Part shown: one piece after another, positions 33,127-43,964 of the stretch
Numbering within the stretch: the first letter of the stretch is position 1
Layout: the number at the start of each line of letters is the position of its first letter
NCBI RefSeq assembly: GCF_019175385.1
Contig: NC_083346.1
Coordinates: forward strand, 61,657,821 to 61,721,820
Length of the DNA stretch: 64,000 nucleotides
Direction of reading: 5' to 3'
Source of the DNA: Lycium barbarum
Lineage: Eukaryota > Streptophyta > Magnoliopsida > Solanales > Solanaceae
Translations under genes and position numbers: made by a program
Notes under the pieces: generated by a model
Database searches by the model: none
What the model saw: only the letters and a program-made list of their open reading frames with translations
What the model was told of the DNA's origin: nothing

Positions 33127-33605
33127 TGATACAATAACGGATACGCGGAAGCAATAAATTAACAAGGAAAGTAAAGGATAGATAGATTAACACAAGAAAA
33201 TGGAATTAAAAGCAACCTAAAGGTGTATCAAACCTAAAGACCTCAATTAATTAACATAAACAAGCACCAACCTCTTAGGATGACCTCAAGGGAATTGAAT
33301 TCCCAAGCAACCAATCCTCTCACAATCAAAGATTCAACAAGAGCCATCCATGGCCTCTCTCATAAGTTTCTCTCTCTAGAGACAACTCTCAAAATCACTC
33401 ATCTTTTCTTCCAAATGTCAAAAGTCCCCTAATGAAATGAAAGACAATGTATTTATACTAACTAAATAATAGAAGACCCTATTATTACATAAATGCCCAC
33501 TTTAATGCTGTTCCATTTCCCATCGGTCCTCTCCATGCTATCATCCAAACTTTGGCTCTACGAGACGGTCCTTTAAGTGTCCTTGAGGCAACTCGTCTTG
33601 CATCA
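33127..33605 (-). repeat. 5' LTR of E (479 bp, internally deleted)
   Basis: Aligns with 28114-28693 except for a loss of about 100 bp between AAATGCC and CACTTTAATGC near 33497, which removes the segment at about 28488-28585 of the other LTR. Confidence 0.75.
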
Positions 33606-33610
33606 GCAAA

Positions 33611-33930
33611 TACCAACAATGCCTCACAGGGCATACAATCATACGGCATATTCCGGCCACCCAGAGCTTCCAATTCCAGATGACAGAACAAAATATCAAT
33701 ACTTACTCCTGTGACTTTCCATGTCGCCACTCACCGTTTTCGTCGTATGTAAGGCTTACATAAGGAATTTCATTTGCCTATGACTTGGCTCTATCGCACG
33801 ATCTAAGACAGAAAGAAGGTCAACAATCCCTAGATGCCCTGTAGCTTCCTGCTTATAAATGTGGCGCGCTTCATACCATAAACAGGACTCTACTGAACAC
33901 GACTTTGCAGACAATCCCTAGGACAAACCT
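33611..33930 (-). other. Leader of G
   Basis: On the minus strand it reads, after the primer site, TTTGTCCTAGGGATTGTCTG and a GTAGAGTCCTGTTTATGG word. This is homologous to the leaders of A (5580-5774) and C (19139-19328), including TCGTGCGATAGAGCC. The gag ATG region of those elements is not present. Confidence 0.6.
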
Positions 33931-33942
33931 GCTCTGATACCA
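33931..33942 (-). promoter_or_regulatory. Primer binding site of G (Met tRNA)
   Basis: Minus-strand TGGTATCAGAGC, three bases inside the 5' LTR. Confidence 0.8.
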
Positions 33943-33945
33943 CTT

Positions 33946-36900
33946 TGTCACACCCTAATCTCCCTAGGGTGTGATGGGCACCCGACCCCATATCCGGAGC
34001 CGAGCGAACCCACCGACTCTCATTATAAACATAATCTCTTCGGACTCGGAAATCAAATAAAAATGAAATTCAAAGTATATGCTTTCAGAATATTCTTTTC
34101 ATCTTCCCCAAATCAAATAAAATCTGTAATCATATGGAATTTATTTCGTAACACAATATGACATATCGGCTGATGGAGCCCCTTACAGACTGACTTCCAA
34201 TACCCACGACTCTGTCTGCAAAGTCTCTAACATAAATCAGAAAGCATACACATATACTCTGACTTGGCAACACTCCAGGAACAAGTGGAGCCTGCCAACT
34301 TCGCTGGAACATCTTCTGTAATAGCTTCAACTCATCTGGGTGTACCTACGCGGCATGAAACGCAGCCCCCGAAGAAAGGGGGTCAGTACGGAATATGTAC
34401 TGAGTGTGTAAGGCATGAAATACAGGAAACAGAACCATAATCGAAACAAACAGTACAGGAGGGGGGGTACATTATCCAGATTACCAAAGCGCTTATTTTC
34501 CAATCACAAATCGTGTATGCAGATGTCATATGTCAGAAGAAGTACAGAAGGTACAGAATGCCAAAATGCTTACTTTCCAAACACAAATCATGCATGTCAG
34601 AATCATATATCATATATATGCATATAACAGATCCCGACCCTCTTTTGTGGAACGCGGTGAATAGAGTCATCATAAGCCATCCTGGCCGCTACCCCGTCAT
34701 CATATCATCATATATATATACGTGCCCCGGTCCGCAAGTGAGAGGGACGCGGTGAACAATGCAGAGGAGTACGCACGATAACATATCCTGGCCCAGGCTC
34801 AGTGAAATCCAAACTGAGGCTTGCACGAATAGAATAATGCGAAACCATATGCACACAAATCAAGACTCGATAGACAAGTTTGAAACTTACAGACTCCTGA
34901 AGGCTCAGAAACAAGTTTCGGGTCAATCCGACTTAATATGAGGAAGTTATGGACGTTTGAAGTACATAACCTTCTACGAGCAGTTCCGAAGCCATTTTTG
35001 AAAAATCGAAGCAATAATCATATCAAGTATCTTTCGGATATCATATAGATCAAATCAAATATAACTTTTAGAATCATATGTACATATCAAAGTATATCAA
35101 AGACTCAATGGAATAATCAAACGTACTATCATTTGAAAATCAAAACATTAATCATACCAATCATCTTTCGAATGCCATTCGGAAACGTATCAAACAAAAC
35201 TTCGGACATTAACACATACAGAACTCTTTAGGGATAAAACGCAGAATCCAAGAGTAGAATTACCCCCAAAGTACCTATCATATCATATACCTTATGTGGC
35301 TCTAGGACATGCCAAAGAAAGAAAGGGCAAGCCTTACATACGTGTCCCACGACCAACTAGCTACGCTTATTTGTCCAACCTTGCTAGTCTACATTCAAGA
35401 GAATTGGCATAATCGTTAGATTCATCGACATATACTTGTCTTAGTCTTTCAAATGAATTCGCTTATATTCTACCGAAATTTCGGCAGCATTTCCCCTGTA
35501 AATACAACATCCCCGAGAATCTAACTCGGCCAATTTAACAACAACAAACCCGAGAATGCAACTCGGCCAAATTATCAATAACAATACCAACAATCATATC
35601 TTCTAACTTCACAATTATTTCAAAATACATTCTAACATTAACAATTCTTTCTACATAATCCGACGGCATTCCATTTATACTCAATTCGATCACATGAAAT
35701 CAAGCCAACATCAATGCTCACACATTCAAATACTTGCATAAGACCTAACACAATTCAAGAATACTTCAAATAAGTCATGCAATATTCAAACAATCTAGCC
35801 AATATGCCATTTCACCCGAAACCTTCCAAGTTCAACAAGAACATTAGCAACACATTCCCTTCTTTCACTTTCACACACTACATCAACAATTCACACGTTA
35901 ACAACATCATTCTCATAAATTCAAGAAACTATATTAGATTCACATTAGTTTCCACAACAAGCCATAAACAACTATAACCTCAACTTTGAATCATTAAACT
36001 TTTATTTGCATCATAGAAACCACAACACAACATCCCAAACATACTAAATAAAATTAGTTCTTCACACCTTCACAACACAACCCACACGGCTCAACACCAA
36101 CATGCAAGGTTTCATGGTTTTCATTCATTTTACATCATGGAATTCACAACGCAACAATCAAATTACTAAATAAAATCAATTCGTCACATTTACACCACAC
36201 CACTTCCATTCGGCCACATACTATATCCATATTTTCATGAACTTTACCCATTTCTACATACTACAACACTTCACAAATCACCTATAACACATGAAAAGAA
36301 GATTAAACCTTACCTTCTTCCATCCATCTTCTTGCTCGGCTAGGGGTGAAATTGCACAAATGAATGGTTTGCTTGCTTCAACAACCTCTCCATGTTAATG
36401 AGGACCTTCCATTTAGTAGAAAATCTAGAAGAACATAATTTTTCTTGATCAATTTCCATGGGCCAAATTTTGATAGCCATGGCCGAATGGTCTCTTATGT
36501 TTCTTGCTTTCTCCAAGCTTCTTCATCTTTCTAAAAGATGAAGAGAAATATGTCTTATTTATCCTTTTTTTTTTCCACCATTTATCCATATTTATACTTT
36601 AGTCCCTCAAGTAAGAATATGGACACATGGCCCTATTCTTTCTCTCTAAGGTTCTAGAATTTTTTTTGTGGAGAAATATGTCCAATATATCGTATACACA
36701 TAATTCATCTAGGTGGGCCAAGGCCCACCTTAAGTTGGACGGCCACCATGGCCATTTTTCTCAAGCCCAATTTTTTTTTTTTGTTTTGTCTCAAGCCCAC
36801 CTTGTTTCATGACCAATTTTTTTTTGTAATTCATGAAAAACTATTTTCCTAATTTCCAAATTTGCCCTTAGTCTTCCTTAATATTTCCACATCAAAATTT

Positions 36901-37004
36901 TCACAACCAACATATATGTTAAACAAGATAAAAAATTTTGCCTTGCTCTTAGCTTCCCGGAATTATCTTGATTTATTCGAATGTACAAAATGCGGGGTAT
37001 AACA
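33946..37004 (-). repeat. 5' LTR of G (3059 bp)
   Basis: Partner of 21738-24791. On the minus strand it begins TGTTATACCCCGCATTTTG. The CAGTAC hairpin is at 34384-34402 and the GGCC palindromes at 36712-36767. Confidence 0.8.
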
Positions 37005-37009
37005 CTTTT

Positions 37010-39100
37010 CATCTATTTCAGCTCCATTGACGAAACTAACTCAAAAGTCGGCTAAGTTCCACTGGAGTGATGCTTGTGAGCGTAGTTTCCAAGAGTTGAA
37101 ACACAGACTGACCTCAGCTCCAGTTTTAACACTTCCAGAAGGGTCAGATGGCTATGTGGTATATTGTGATGCTTCCAGTGTCGGATTAGGATGCGTATTG
37201 ATGCAGCATGGCAAGGTTATTGCATATGCTTCGAGACAATTGCGGAAACATGAAAAGAATTATCCAACTCATGATCTTGAATTGGCCGCGGTTATTCATG
37301 CCTTAAAAATGTGGAGACATTATTTGTATGGTGTGCACCAATATTTATATAGATCACAAAGGTCTTCAATACATTTTCAAGCAAAAGGAGTTGAACCTGT
37401 GGCAGAGGCGGTGGTTAGAATTGTTAAAAGATTATGATGTGAATATTTTATACCACCCCGGAAAGGAAAATGTAGTAGCCGATGCGCTTAGCCGCCGATC
37501 AATGGGTAGCTTAAGTGAAGTTCCCCCGGAAAAGAAAGAGATGGCTCATGAGCTCCACCAACTGGCTAATCTTGGAGTACGCGTGATGGATTCGGGTGAT
37601 GCAGGGATTAGCATTACTGATCCCACAGTTTCCTTTCTGAACACAGAAGTGAAAGAACGACAATATGAAGACCCTCAAATGCGTCATTACAAAGACACAT
37701 CTCATGGAAAAGGGAAGTCTTCATTTGAAGTTGCTATGGATGGGGTTCTTAGGTATCGAAGCAGATAATGTGTGCCGAATGTGGCGGAATTGCGCCGTCG
37801 AATACTAGAGGAAGCCCATTATTCCTGGTATTCTATTCATCCCGGTGCAACCAAAATGTATCATGACCTTAAATGGCTATATTGGTGGGACGGCATGAAG
37901 AGGGACATAGCAGAATTTGTAGCACAATGTTCAAATTGCCAACGAGTGAAGGCCGAGCATCAAAAGCCAGGGGGCTTATTGCAAGCAATGGAAATTCCTA
38001 CGTGGAAATGGGAAGTCATTAATATGGATTTTATTGTGGGGTTACCCCGTTCACGAGGGAAGTATGATTCTATATGGGTAATCGTGGATAGATTGACAAA
38101 AGCAGCCCATTTTCTCCCAGTTAGGACTACCTACTCAGCCGAAGATTATGCGAAGTTATATCTCAAGGAAATCGTACGACTTCATGGAATTCCCTTGGCC
38201 ATTATTACAGATAGGGGAGCACAGTTTACAGCCAAGTTTTGGAAGTCTTTTCAAGAAGGTCTAGGTACTCAGGTCAAGCTCAGCACGGCGTTCCATCCAC
38301 AGACCGATGGACAGGCCGAGCGCACTATTCAGACCTTAGAAGATATGCTGCGAGCATGTGTGCTGGATTTTGGTGGAAGTTGGGACGATCACTTACCACT
38401 AATTGAATTTGCGTATAACAATAGCTATCATTCCAGCATTCAGATGGCTACATACGAGGCTTTATATGGAAGGAAGTGTAGATCTCCAATTGGATGGTTT
38501 GAGACCGGAGAGACACAATTCATAGGCCCCGAATTGATTCAACAAGCGGTGGAAAAAGTTAAGGTGATCCGAGATCGATTGCTAACAGCCCAAAGCTGCC
38601 AAAAGTCTTATGCAGACAATCGCCGACGAGACCTGGAATTTCAAGTGGGCGATTGGGTGTTTCTGAAAGTATCACCGATGAAAGGGGTGATGAGATTTGG
38701 CAAGAAAGGGAAGCTAAGCCCTAGATACATCGGACCTTATGAAATTGTTAGTAAGATGGGTCAGGTAGCCTATGAATTGAATTTGACTTCGGAGCTTGAA
38801 TCAGTCCATCCAGTATTCCATGTTTCGATGCTCCGCAAGTGTATCGGAGACCCCACAAAGATTGTACCGATGGAGGATGTGCAAGTGACAGAGAAGCTAA
38901 CATACGAAGAAGTGCCTATTGCTATTTTAGATAGACAAGTGCGAAGGCTTCGGAATAAAGAGGTAGCATCAGTCAAAGTCCTATGGCGGAACAACAATCG
39001 GGAAGAAATGACTTGGGAAGCGGAAGAGAAAATGAGATCCAAGTACCCCCATTTGTTCCAACCCCCGGAAGAAATTCAAGATGAAATGTCGACGATATAA
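37010..39100 (+). pseudogene. RNase H-integrase-chromodomain of element C, 3' part
   Basis: Continues pol after G. RNase H ([10 protein letters not shown] at about 37165) is followed by a 2-bp deletion near 37337 and a stop at 37766-37768. From 37772 a 442-codon open stretch encodes integrase, with zinc-binding HPG...MYH and CSNC, catalytic D in NMDF, D in TDRG and E in AERT. It also holds a GPY/F-like module and a C-terminal chromodomain (about 38900-39060). The integrase-chromodomain portion is intact, but upstream lesions prevent its synthesis as part of a polyprotein. Confidence 0.85.
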
Positions 39101-39266
39101 GGTATGTATGCTTTATTTTTATGCTTTTGGTCGTGTGTGGCCATAGATGCGTTAATATTATGATGTAGCCCTGTGAGGCGATGATATTATGGGTTGTTGT
39201 GACAGGTTAGTAGTGCCAGATTACAGGGGAAACTCTGGCGGAATTTTTGTAGGATCCCGAGTGTTT
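39101..39266 (+). other. 3' untranslated segment of C
   Basis: Non-coding stretch between chromodomain stop and hairpin. It contains CTTTTGGTCGTGTGTGG and GGGTTGTTGTGACAGG words also present after A2 pol (59880-60040). Confidence 0.6.
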
Positions 39267-39286
39267 AACATTCGAGGACGAATGTT
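39267..39286 (+). promoter_or_regulatory. Pre-PPT hairpin with AGGA loop (C)
   Basis: AACATTCG-AGGA-CGAATGTT, non-coding here because pol ended at 39100. Confidence 0.55.
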
Positions 39287-39288
39287 CC

Positions 39289-39303
39289 AAAAGGGGGGGA
39301 GAA
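39289..39303 (+). promoter_or_regulatory. Polypurine tract of C
   Basis: AAAAGGGGGGGAGAA directly before the right LTR. Confidence 0.75.
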
Positions 39304-41671
39304 TGTTACACCTCGGAAATTTTCCCGTTAGCATACAGTGAATAGGCTAAGCAAGGACATAGTGTGTACGATGTTTTGGAGACGAGTGATAACATCCATT
39401 AGATTAGTATCGAGGTGTTGAACAATTGTTAAGAAGGTTGCATAAGGATTGGGGATTTAACGAAGTGACAAAAATAAGATTCAGTTAACTGGTGGATTAT
39501 ATGGTCGATTATACGGACCGTATAATGGTTTTACGACCGTATAGTGAACCGTAGAGGTGTCACAGAATGAAGTTGAGGAAAGGTGGGTTTTACGGTAGAT
39601 TATACGGATCGTATAAAATTATACGGCCCGTAAAATGAACCGTCAAGTTGACACAGAAAAGGGCAGCCACTGGAGCTGTTTTACGGTCGATTATACGGAC
39701 CGTATAAATTTATACGGACCGTATAATGGCATCGGGACAGATTTCAACTTTATAAAAAAATGATCCAAGTTCATTTTTTCATTTTCTCCTTCTCACTCCA
39801 CGACCCAATCTCTCTTTAGAACATTCCACACTCTTCCAATACAAGAATCCAGGTGAAGAATTAAGATCAACTTCATCAATCCGCCAAAACCAAGAGTAAG
39901 AAACACATCAAAGGATCATTTAAGTCAAGAAATTCCATAAAAGGTAGAACTAGGGTTTTGTGCAAGTGAAGCATTTCAACTCAAGACTTGTTCAGCTATC
40001 ATCCAAGGTAAGTTTCATGACTTTATCATGTTGTTTAAGGTATTAGAAGACTAAGAATCTTGAATTGTAGAAAGACATGGTAAATGGGTCTTGAATGGGT
40101 GAATAGTGTCACCATTGAATGATAGTGGAATTGAATCATGAATGATGATGTGTTGTGATTATGAATACGTTATAAATGATGTTTATATCGTGAAACAAGT
40201 ATTAAGTGTGCGAAAACACTAAAATGAGTTATAAGAACAAATGTGGGAAAATGGTGGAATGTGATAAACGTATATAATGATGGTTGTTCATTGTAATATT
40301 TTGGATGTTGTTGTGAACGTTGGGGAGTTGATATGGACTATGGGAGAGGTAGTATAAATAAAGGAAGTGCTGCCCAATTTTCCCTAGAAATAGTGACGTA
40401 TTCCCTTAAGTCGATTAGCTAACGTTAATATGGATTATTTCGTGAAGGTAGCGACGTGACATTAAGGAGAGCAAGCGATCGATAGCTTAGCTAAACGACA
40501 AAGGTATGTGAGGCTAGTCCTTTCTTTCTAATGGCATGAATCCTATAGCATGAATTCCTTTCCTCTTCATGAATTCCTATATTCCGGAAAGCTAAAATCC
40601 TATATCCCTAAGTGCCCATATAAGATAAGGAGATATGATATGATGATGCCATGTTGATAATGATGTTATTTATTGATCACACTCACCTTATGTATTATTT
40701 CCTTCAAGGTGAGGCAGAATGCTCATATATGTTCATAATGGAATCGAGGGTTCACGACCTTACATCACCTCGATAGAATGCAGTTGTGCCAGAGTCTTTA
40801 TGCATGTATGATAACAAGTATATTTTGATAAGTAAACTATTATAAGAATTCTATGATAAGCATGTCATGATTGCATCACACCGGGCTTAGTTGGTCGGGC
40901 AGTCACCGCCAAGGCGGGCAGCTATACGGATACACCATGACCTTTTGGCATGGGCAGACATCACTAGTGGGCGGCATGAGATGGTACCCCGGACACGGGA
41001 GGCCTGGACGCGGGCTAATGTTATTGATTATCACACCGTTCCGATATGGACGGGCAGCTTACATATTATGCATATATGATATGATGATGAGTATGAGTAA
41101 GACAGCATGCATTACTTTTCTTATAATTGTCATTCAGATCCCGATGTTTCATATTGATGTTCTCATTGTATTATTGTTGTCCTTCTTCATTGTTTATGCC
41201 TCTCATACTCAGTACAGTATTCGTACTGACGTCTGTTTCCTTTGGACGCTGTGTTCATGCCCACAGGTAGACAGTGAGGTGAGCTTGATCTAGATTCTTA
41301 GTAGCTGTCAGCTGATTGAGAGCACTCCATTGTTCGAAGGTGCTTGTGTTTCTCCTTTTGGTATATATGCGTATTTTGGGCACGACGGAGTCTTGTTCCG
41401 TCTATATGTATTCAGTCTGTCAGTAGAGGCTCGTAGATACGCAGTGTGGGTTAGATGGTCTCACAAGATGTTATCATATGTATATATATTAATTTGATGG
41501 CCGAGAGGCAAATGTATATAAAGCATTTATTCCTACCTAAAAATATGTTTCCTATAATTTCATGTACAAGTTGATAAAAAGGGCATTAAATGAGTAAGAT
41601 GAGTAGTAGACCAAGCGGAGCTCGGTGGTTAGCCCCGGGTACCCGTCGCGGCCCCTAGCTGGGTCGTGATA
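39304..41671 (+). repeat. Right LTR of C (2368 bp)
   Basis: Uninterrupted copy; it shows the empty site of D1 near 40979. Palindrome cluster 39490-39735, TATAAAA 39751, AAGGTAAGT at 40005, hairpin 41210-41228, acceptor-like CCACAGGTAG 41261. The last bases are TGATA instead of TGACA. Confidence 0.85.
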
Positions 41672-41676
41672 CTTAC

Positions 41677-42869
41677 GCCACCAGAGTTTTAGAGAAGCTC
41701 ATTGTTCTCGTTATTCTGTTCACCCCGGTGCGACGAAAATGTATCATGATCTTAAGTCTATATATTGGTGGAATGGAATGAAGAAAGATATAGCGGAATT
41801 CGTAGCTCAATGTCCCAATTGTCAACAAGTGAAAATCGAGCACCAAAAGTCGGGTGGATTGTTGCAAACTATAGAAATCCCAACTTGGAAATGGGAAGTG
41901 ATTAACATGGACTTCATTTCAGGCTTACCCCGTTCTCGACGTAAGTATGATTCCATATGGGTGATTGTAGATAGGCTCACAAAGGCAGCTCATTTCTTAC
42001 CGGTCATAACGACCTATGTGGCAGAAGATTATGCAAGGCTTTATGTTAAAGAGGTAGCGAGACTCCATGGTGTTACGGTATCTATTATCTCCGATAGAGG
42101 GACTCAGTTTACAACTAACTTTTGGAAGTCTTTCCAAGAGGGTCTAGGGACCTAAGTGAGCCTTAGCACGACATTTCATCCACAGACGGATGGACAGGTG
42201 GAACGTACTATTCAGACTCTTGAAGATATGTTACGGGCATGTATGATAGATTTTGGAGGTAATTGGGATGATCATTTGCCACTCATTGAATTTTCTTACA
42301 ATAACAGTTATCATTCTAGCATTCAAATGGCACCGTATGAAGCTTTATATGGGCGAAAGTGTAGATCCCCAATTGGGTGGTTTGAAACAGGAGAGACTAA
42401 ATTGATAGGGCCAGACTTGGTCCAGCAAGCTATAGAGAAAGTTAAGCTCATCCAAGATCGGTTGTTAGCAGCCCAAAGTCGTCAAAAGTCCTATGCGGAT
42501 AATCGTCGAAGAGACTTGGAGTTAAAAGTGAAAGATTGGGAATTCTTGAAGGTGTCGCCTATGAAGGGTGTAATGAGAATTGGCAAAAAGGGGAAGCTTA
42601 GTCCCCGTTACATTGGGCCTTATGAGATTGTATGAAAAGTGGGCAAGGTAGCCTATGAATTAGATCTACCTCCGGATTTGGAGTTAGTCCATCCAGTTTT
42701 CCATGTCTCGATGCTTCGGTAATGTGTAGGAGCTCCTACTAAGATTGTGGCAATAAGTGATGTACATGTGACATAAAAGTTATCTTATGAAGAGATACCC
42801 ATTGCCATAATAGATAGGCAAGTACGGAGGCTTAAAAACAAAGAAGTGGCCTCAGTTAAGGTTCTATGG
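41677..42869 (+). pseudogene. Integrase of copy A1, 3' part (broken)
   Basis: Resumes the frame cut at 9194. Integrase zinc region (MYHDL...CPNC), D in NMDF and D in SDRG, a stop at 42153-42155, then E in VERT; further stops at 42633-42635, 42719 and about 42772. The sequence switches abruptly at about 42869/42870 from the start of the chromodomain into the interior of an LTR, so the rest of pol, the polypurine tract and the first 350 bp or so of the LTR are deleted. Confidence 0.85.
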
Positions 42870-43342
42870 AGCCAAACATACTGGCCGTATAATTTATACG
42901 GTCCGTATGTTTGGGACCGTATAACCAACCCAGCAAGGCCAAAGTTTCTGGACCAAATGTACGACCAAACATACGGCCCGTAAAATTTATACGGACCATA
43001 TGTTGGTCCGTATATTTGGTCGGGACAGATTTTGGCTCAATAAATGAAAGGGCCAAGTTATATTTCATTTCATTTCCTTTGACACCCCCTTCTCTCTAAA
43101 ACATCTCTCTACATATATTCCACAAGAATTCAAGGATATTTGGTGATCAACAACATAAATCAAGGGAATCAAGTGTAAGAAAACCATCAAAGATCATCCA
43201 AGGTCAAGAAATCCTAATGGAGATAAACTAGGGTTTTCCTCAAAGTGGAGTATTATCAACTAAGGCTCGTTCCTATGAGATTCATGATAATTATATGTTG
43301 CTTAAGGTATTGGAGAATTGAAATACTTGGATTGTAGAAAGG
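42870..43342 (+). repeat. Middle LTR of A, first part (5' truncated)
   Basis: Corresponds to about 60434-60917 of the right LTR, with a further short loss near 43277. Starts within the palindrome cluster and is interrupted by D2 after the AAAGG target. Confidence 0.8.
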
Positions 43343-43964
43343 TGATACAATATTCCATACGAAAATGAAGAAAAAAGGACAAGAAACATAAAGGATAGAT
43401 AATTTGACACAACTAAAGATCCAAATTAGCAACCAAAGTTCTTGAATTAACTTGACCTCTAATTTAGGAGCTAAAGAGCACCAAACTCTTAGGGTGACAA
43501 ATAGGGATTTGATACCCTAATAACCAATCCTCTCACAAGATTCACAATCTCTAGCTTAGCAAGCTCTCAACACTCAAAAAGAGTTCACAATTTCAAGACA
43601 TCAATATTCAACATAGACTAAGTCTTCTAAATGAAATAGACTACTATTTATACTAAGGTTCAAAAGAAGACAACTACACTATTACACTTTTACCCTTAAT
43701 GAAGTAAGGGCCTTGTTTGGGTGTCTTCTTTTGGGAACAAAACTTGAATTTGCAAATCTTCAAGTAATAGTCACATTGCAAGTATGACCATCTTCCAACC
43801 TCTTCTCCAAACCATCCTCCCATGCTATCATGAACACTTGTAATCCCTGGGAAGGTGTTAGAGTGTATTCAAGTATGTCCCTCCTCATGAACAATGCTTG
43901 CATAGCTTGAAGTTCCCTCGCTTGGCTCCTTGTAAAAGGTCTTGATGCCATTCGAGTTGTATCA
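43343..43964 (-). repeat. 3' LTR of D2 (622 bp)
   Basis: Contains the polyprotein tail as in D1. The pre-PPT hairpin lies outside it at 43984-43999. Confidence 0.85.

Larger units (their letters stand above)
28114..33605 (-). mobile_element. Element E: non-autonomous relative of D
   Basis: 5492 bp, LTRs 28114-28693 (580 bp) and 33127-33605 (479 bp, with an internal deletion of about 100 bp). Ends TGATGCAA/TTGTATCA on the minus strand. The primer site, LTR start, leader blocks, protein tail and polypurine tract resemble D. Instead of gag-pol it carries a long frame without reverse transcriptase, RNase H or integrase. The resemblance at both ends suggests that it uses D-like enzymes in trans. 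Confidence 0.75.
21738..37004 (-). mobile_element. Element G: large-LTR non-autonomous Tekay-like retrotransposon
   Basis: Ends TGTTATACC/GGTGTGACA on the minus strand, 5-bp duplication CTTTT, LTRs of 3054 bp (21738-24791) and 3059 bp (33946-37004). On the minus strand the order is 5' LTR, primer site 33931-33942, a leader homologous to those of A and C, about 3.4 kb without any gag-pol similarity, then polypurine tract and 3' LTR. E is inserted in the internal part. Without E the element is about 9.8 kb. The lack of any reverse transcriptase, integrase or gag motif suggests a LARD-type element mobilised in trans by a Tekay-like partner. Confidence 0.75.
9195..41671 (+). mobile_element. Element C: Tekay/Del-like Ty3/gypsy, split by D1 and G
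   Basis: Ends are TGTTACACC and TGATA (decayed TGACA), with a CTTAC duplication on both sides. The left LTR is 9195-10885 plus 18435-19122 (about 2.38 kb without D1) and the right LTR is 39304-41671 (2368 bp). The internal part holds a Met-tRNA primer site, gag, protease, reverse transcriptase, RNase H, integrase and a chromodomain, then a polypurine tract. It is closely related in protein sequence to family A but has its own LTR. D1 lies in its left LTR and G in its pol. Confidence 0.85.
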
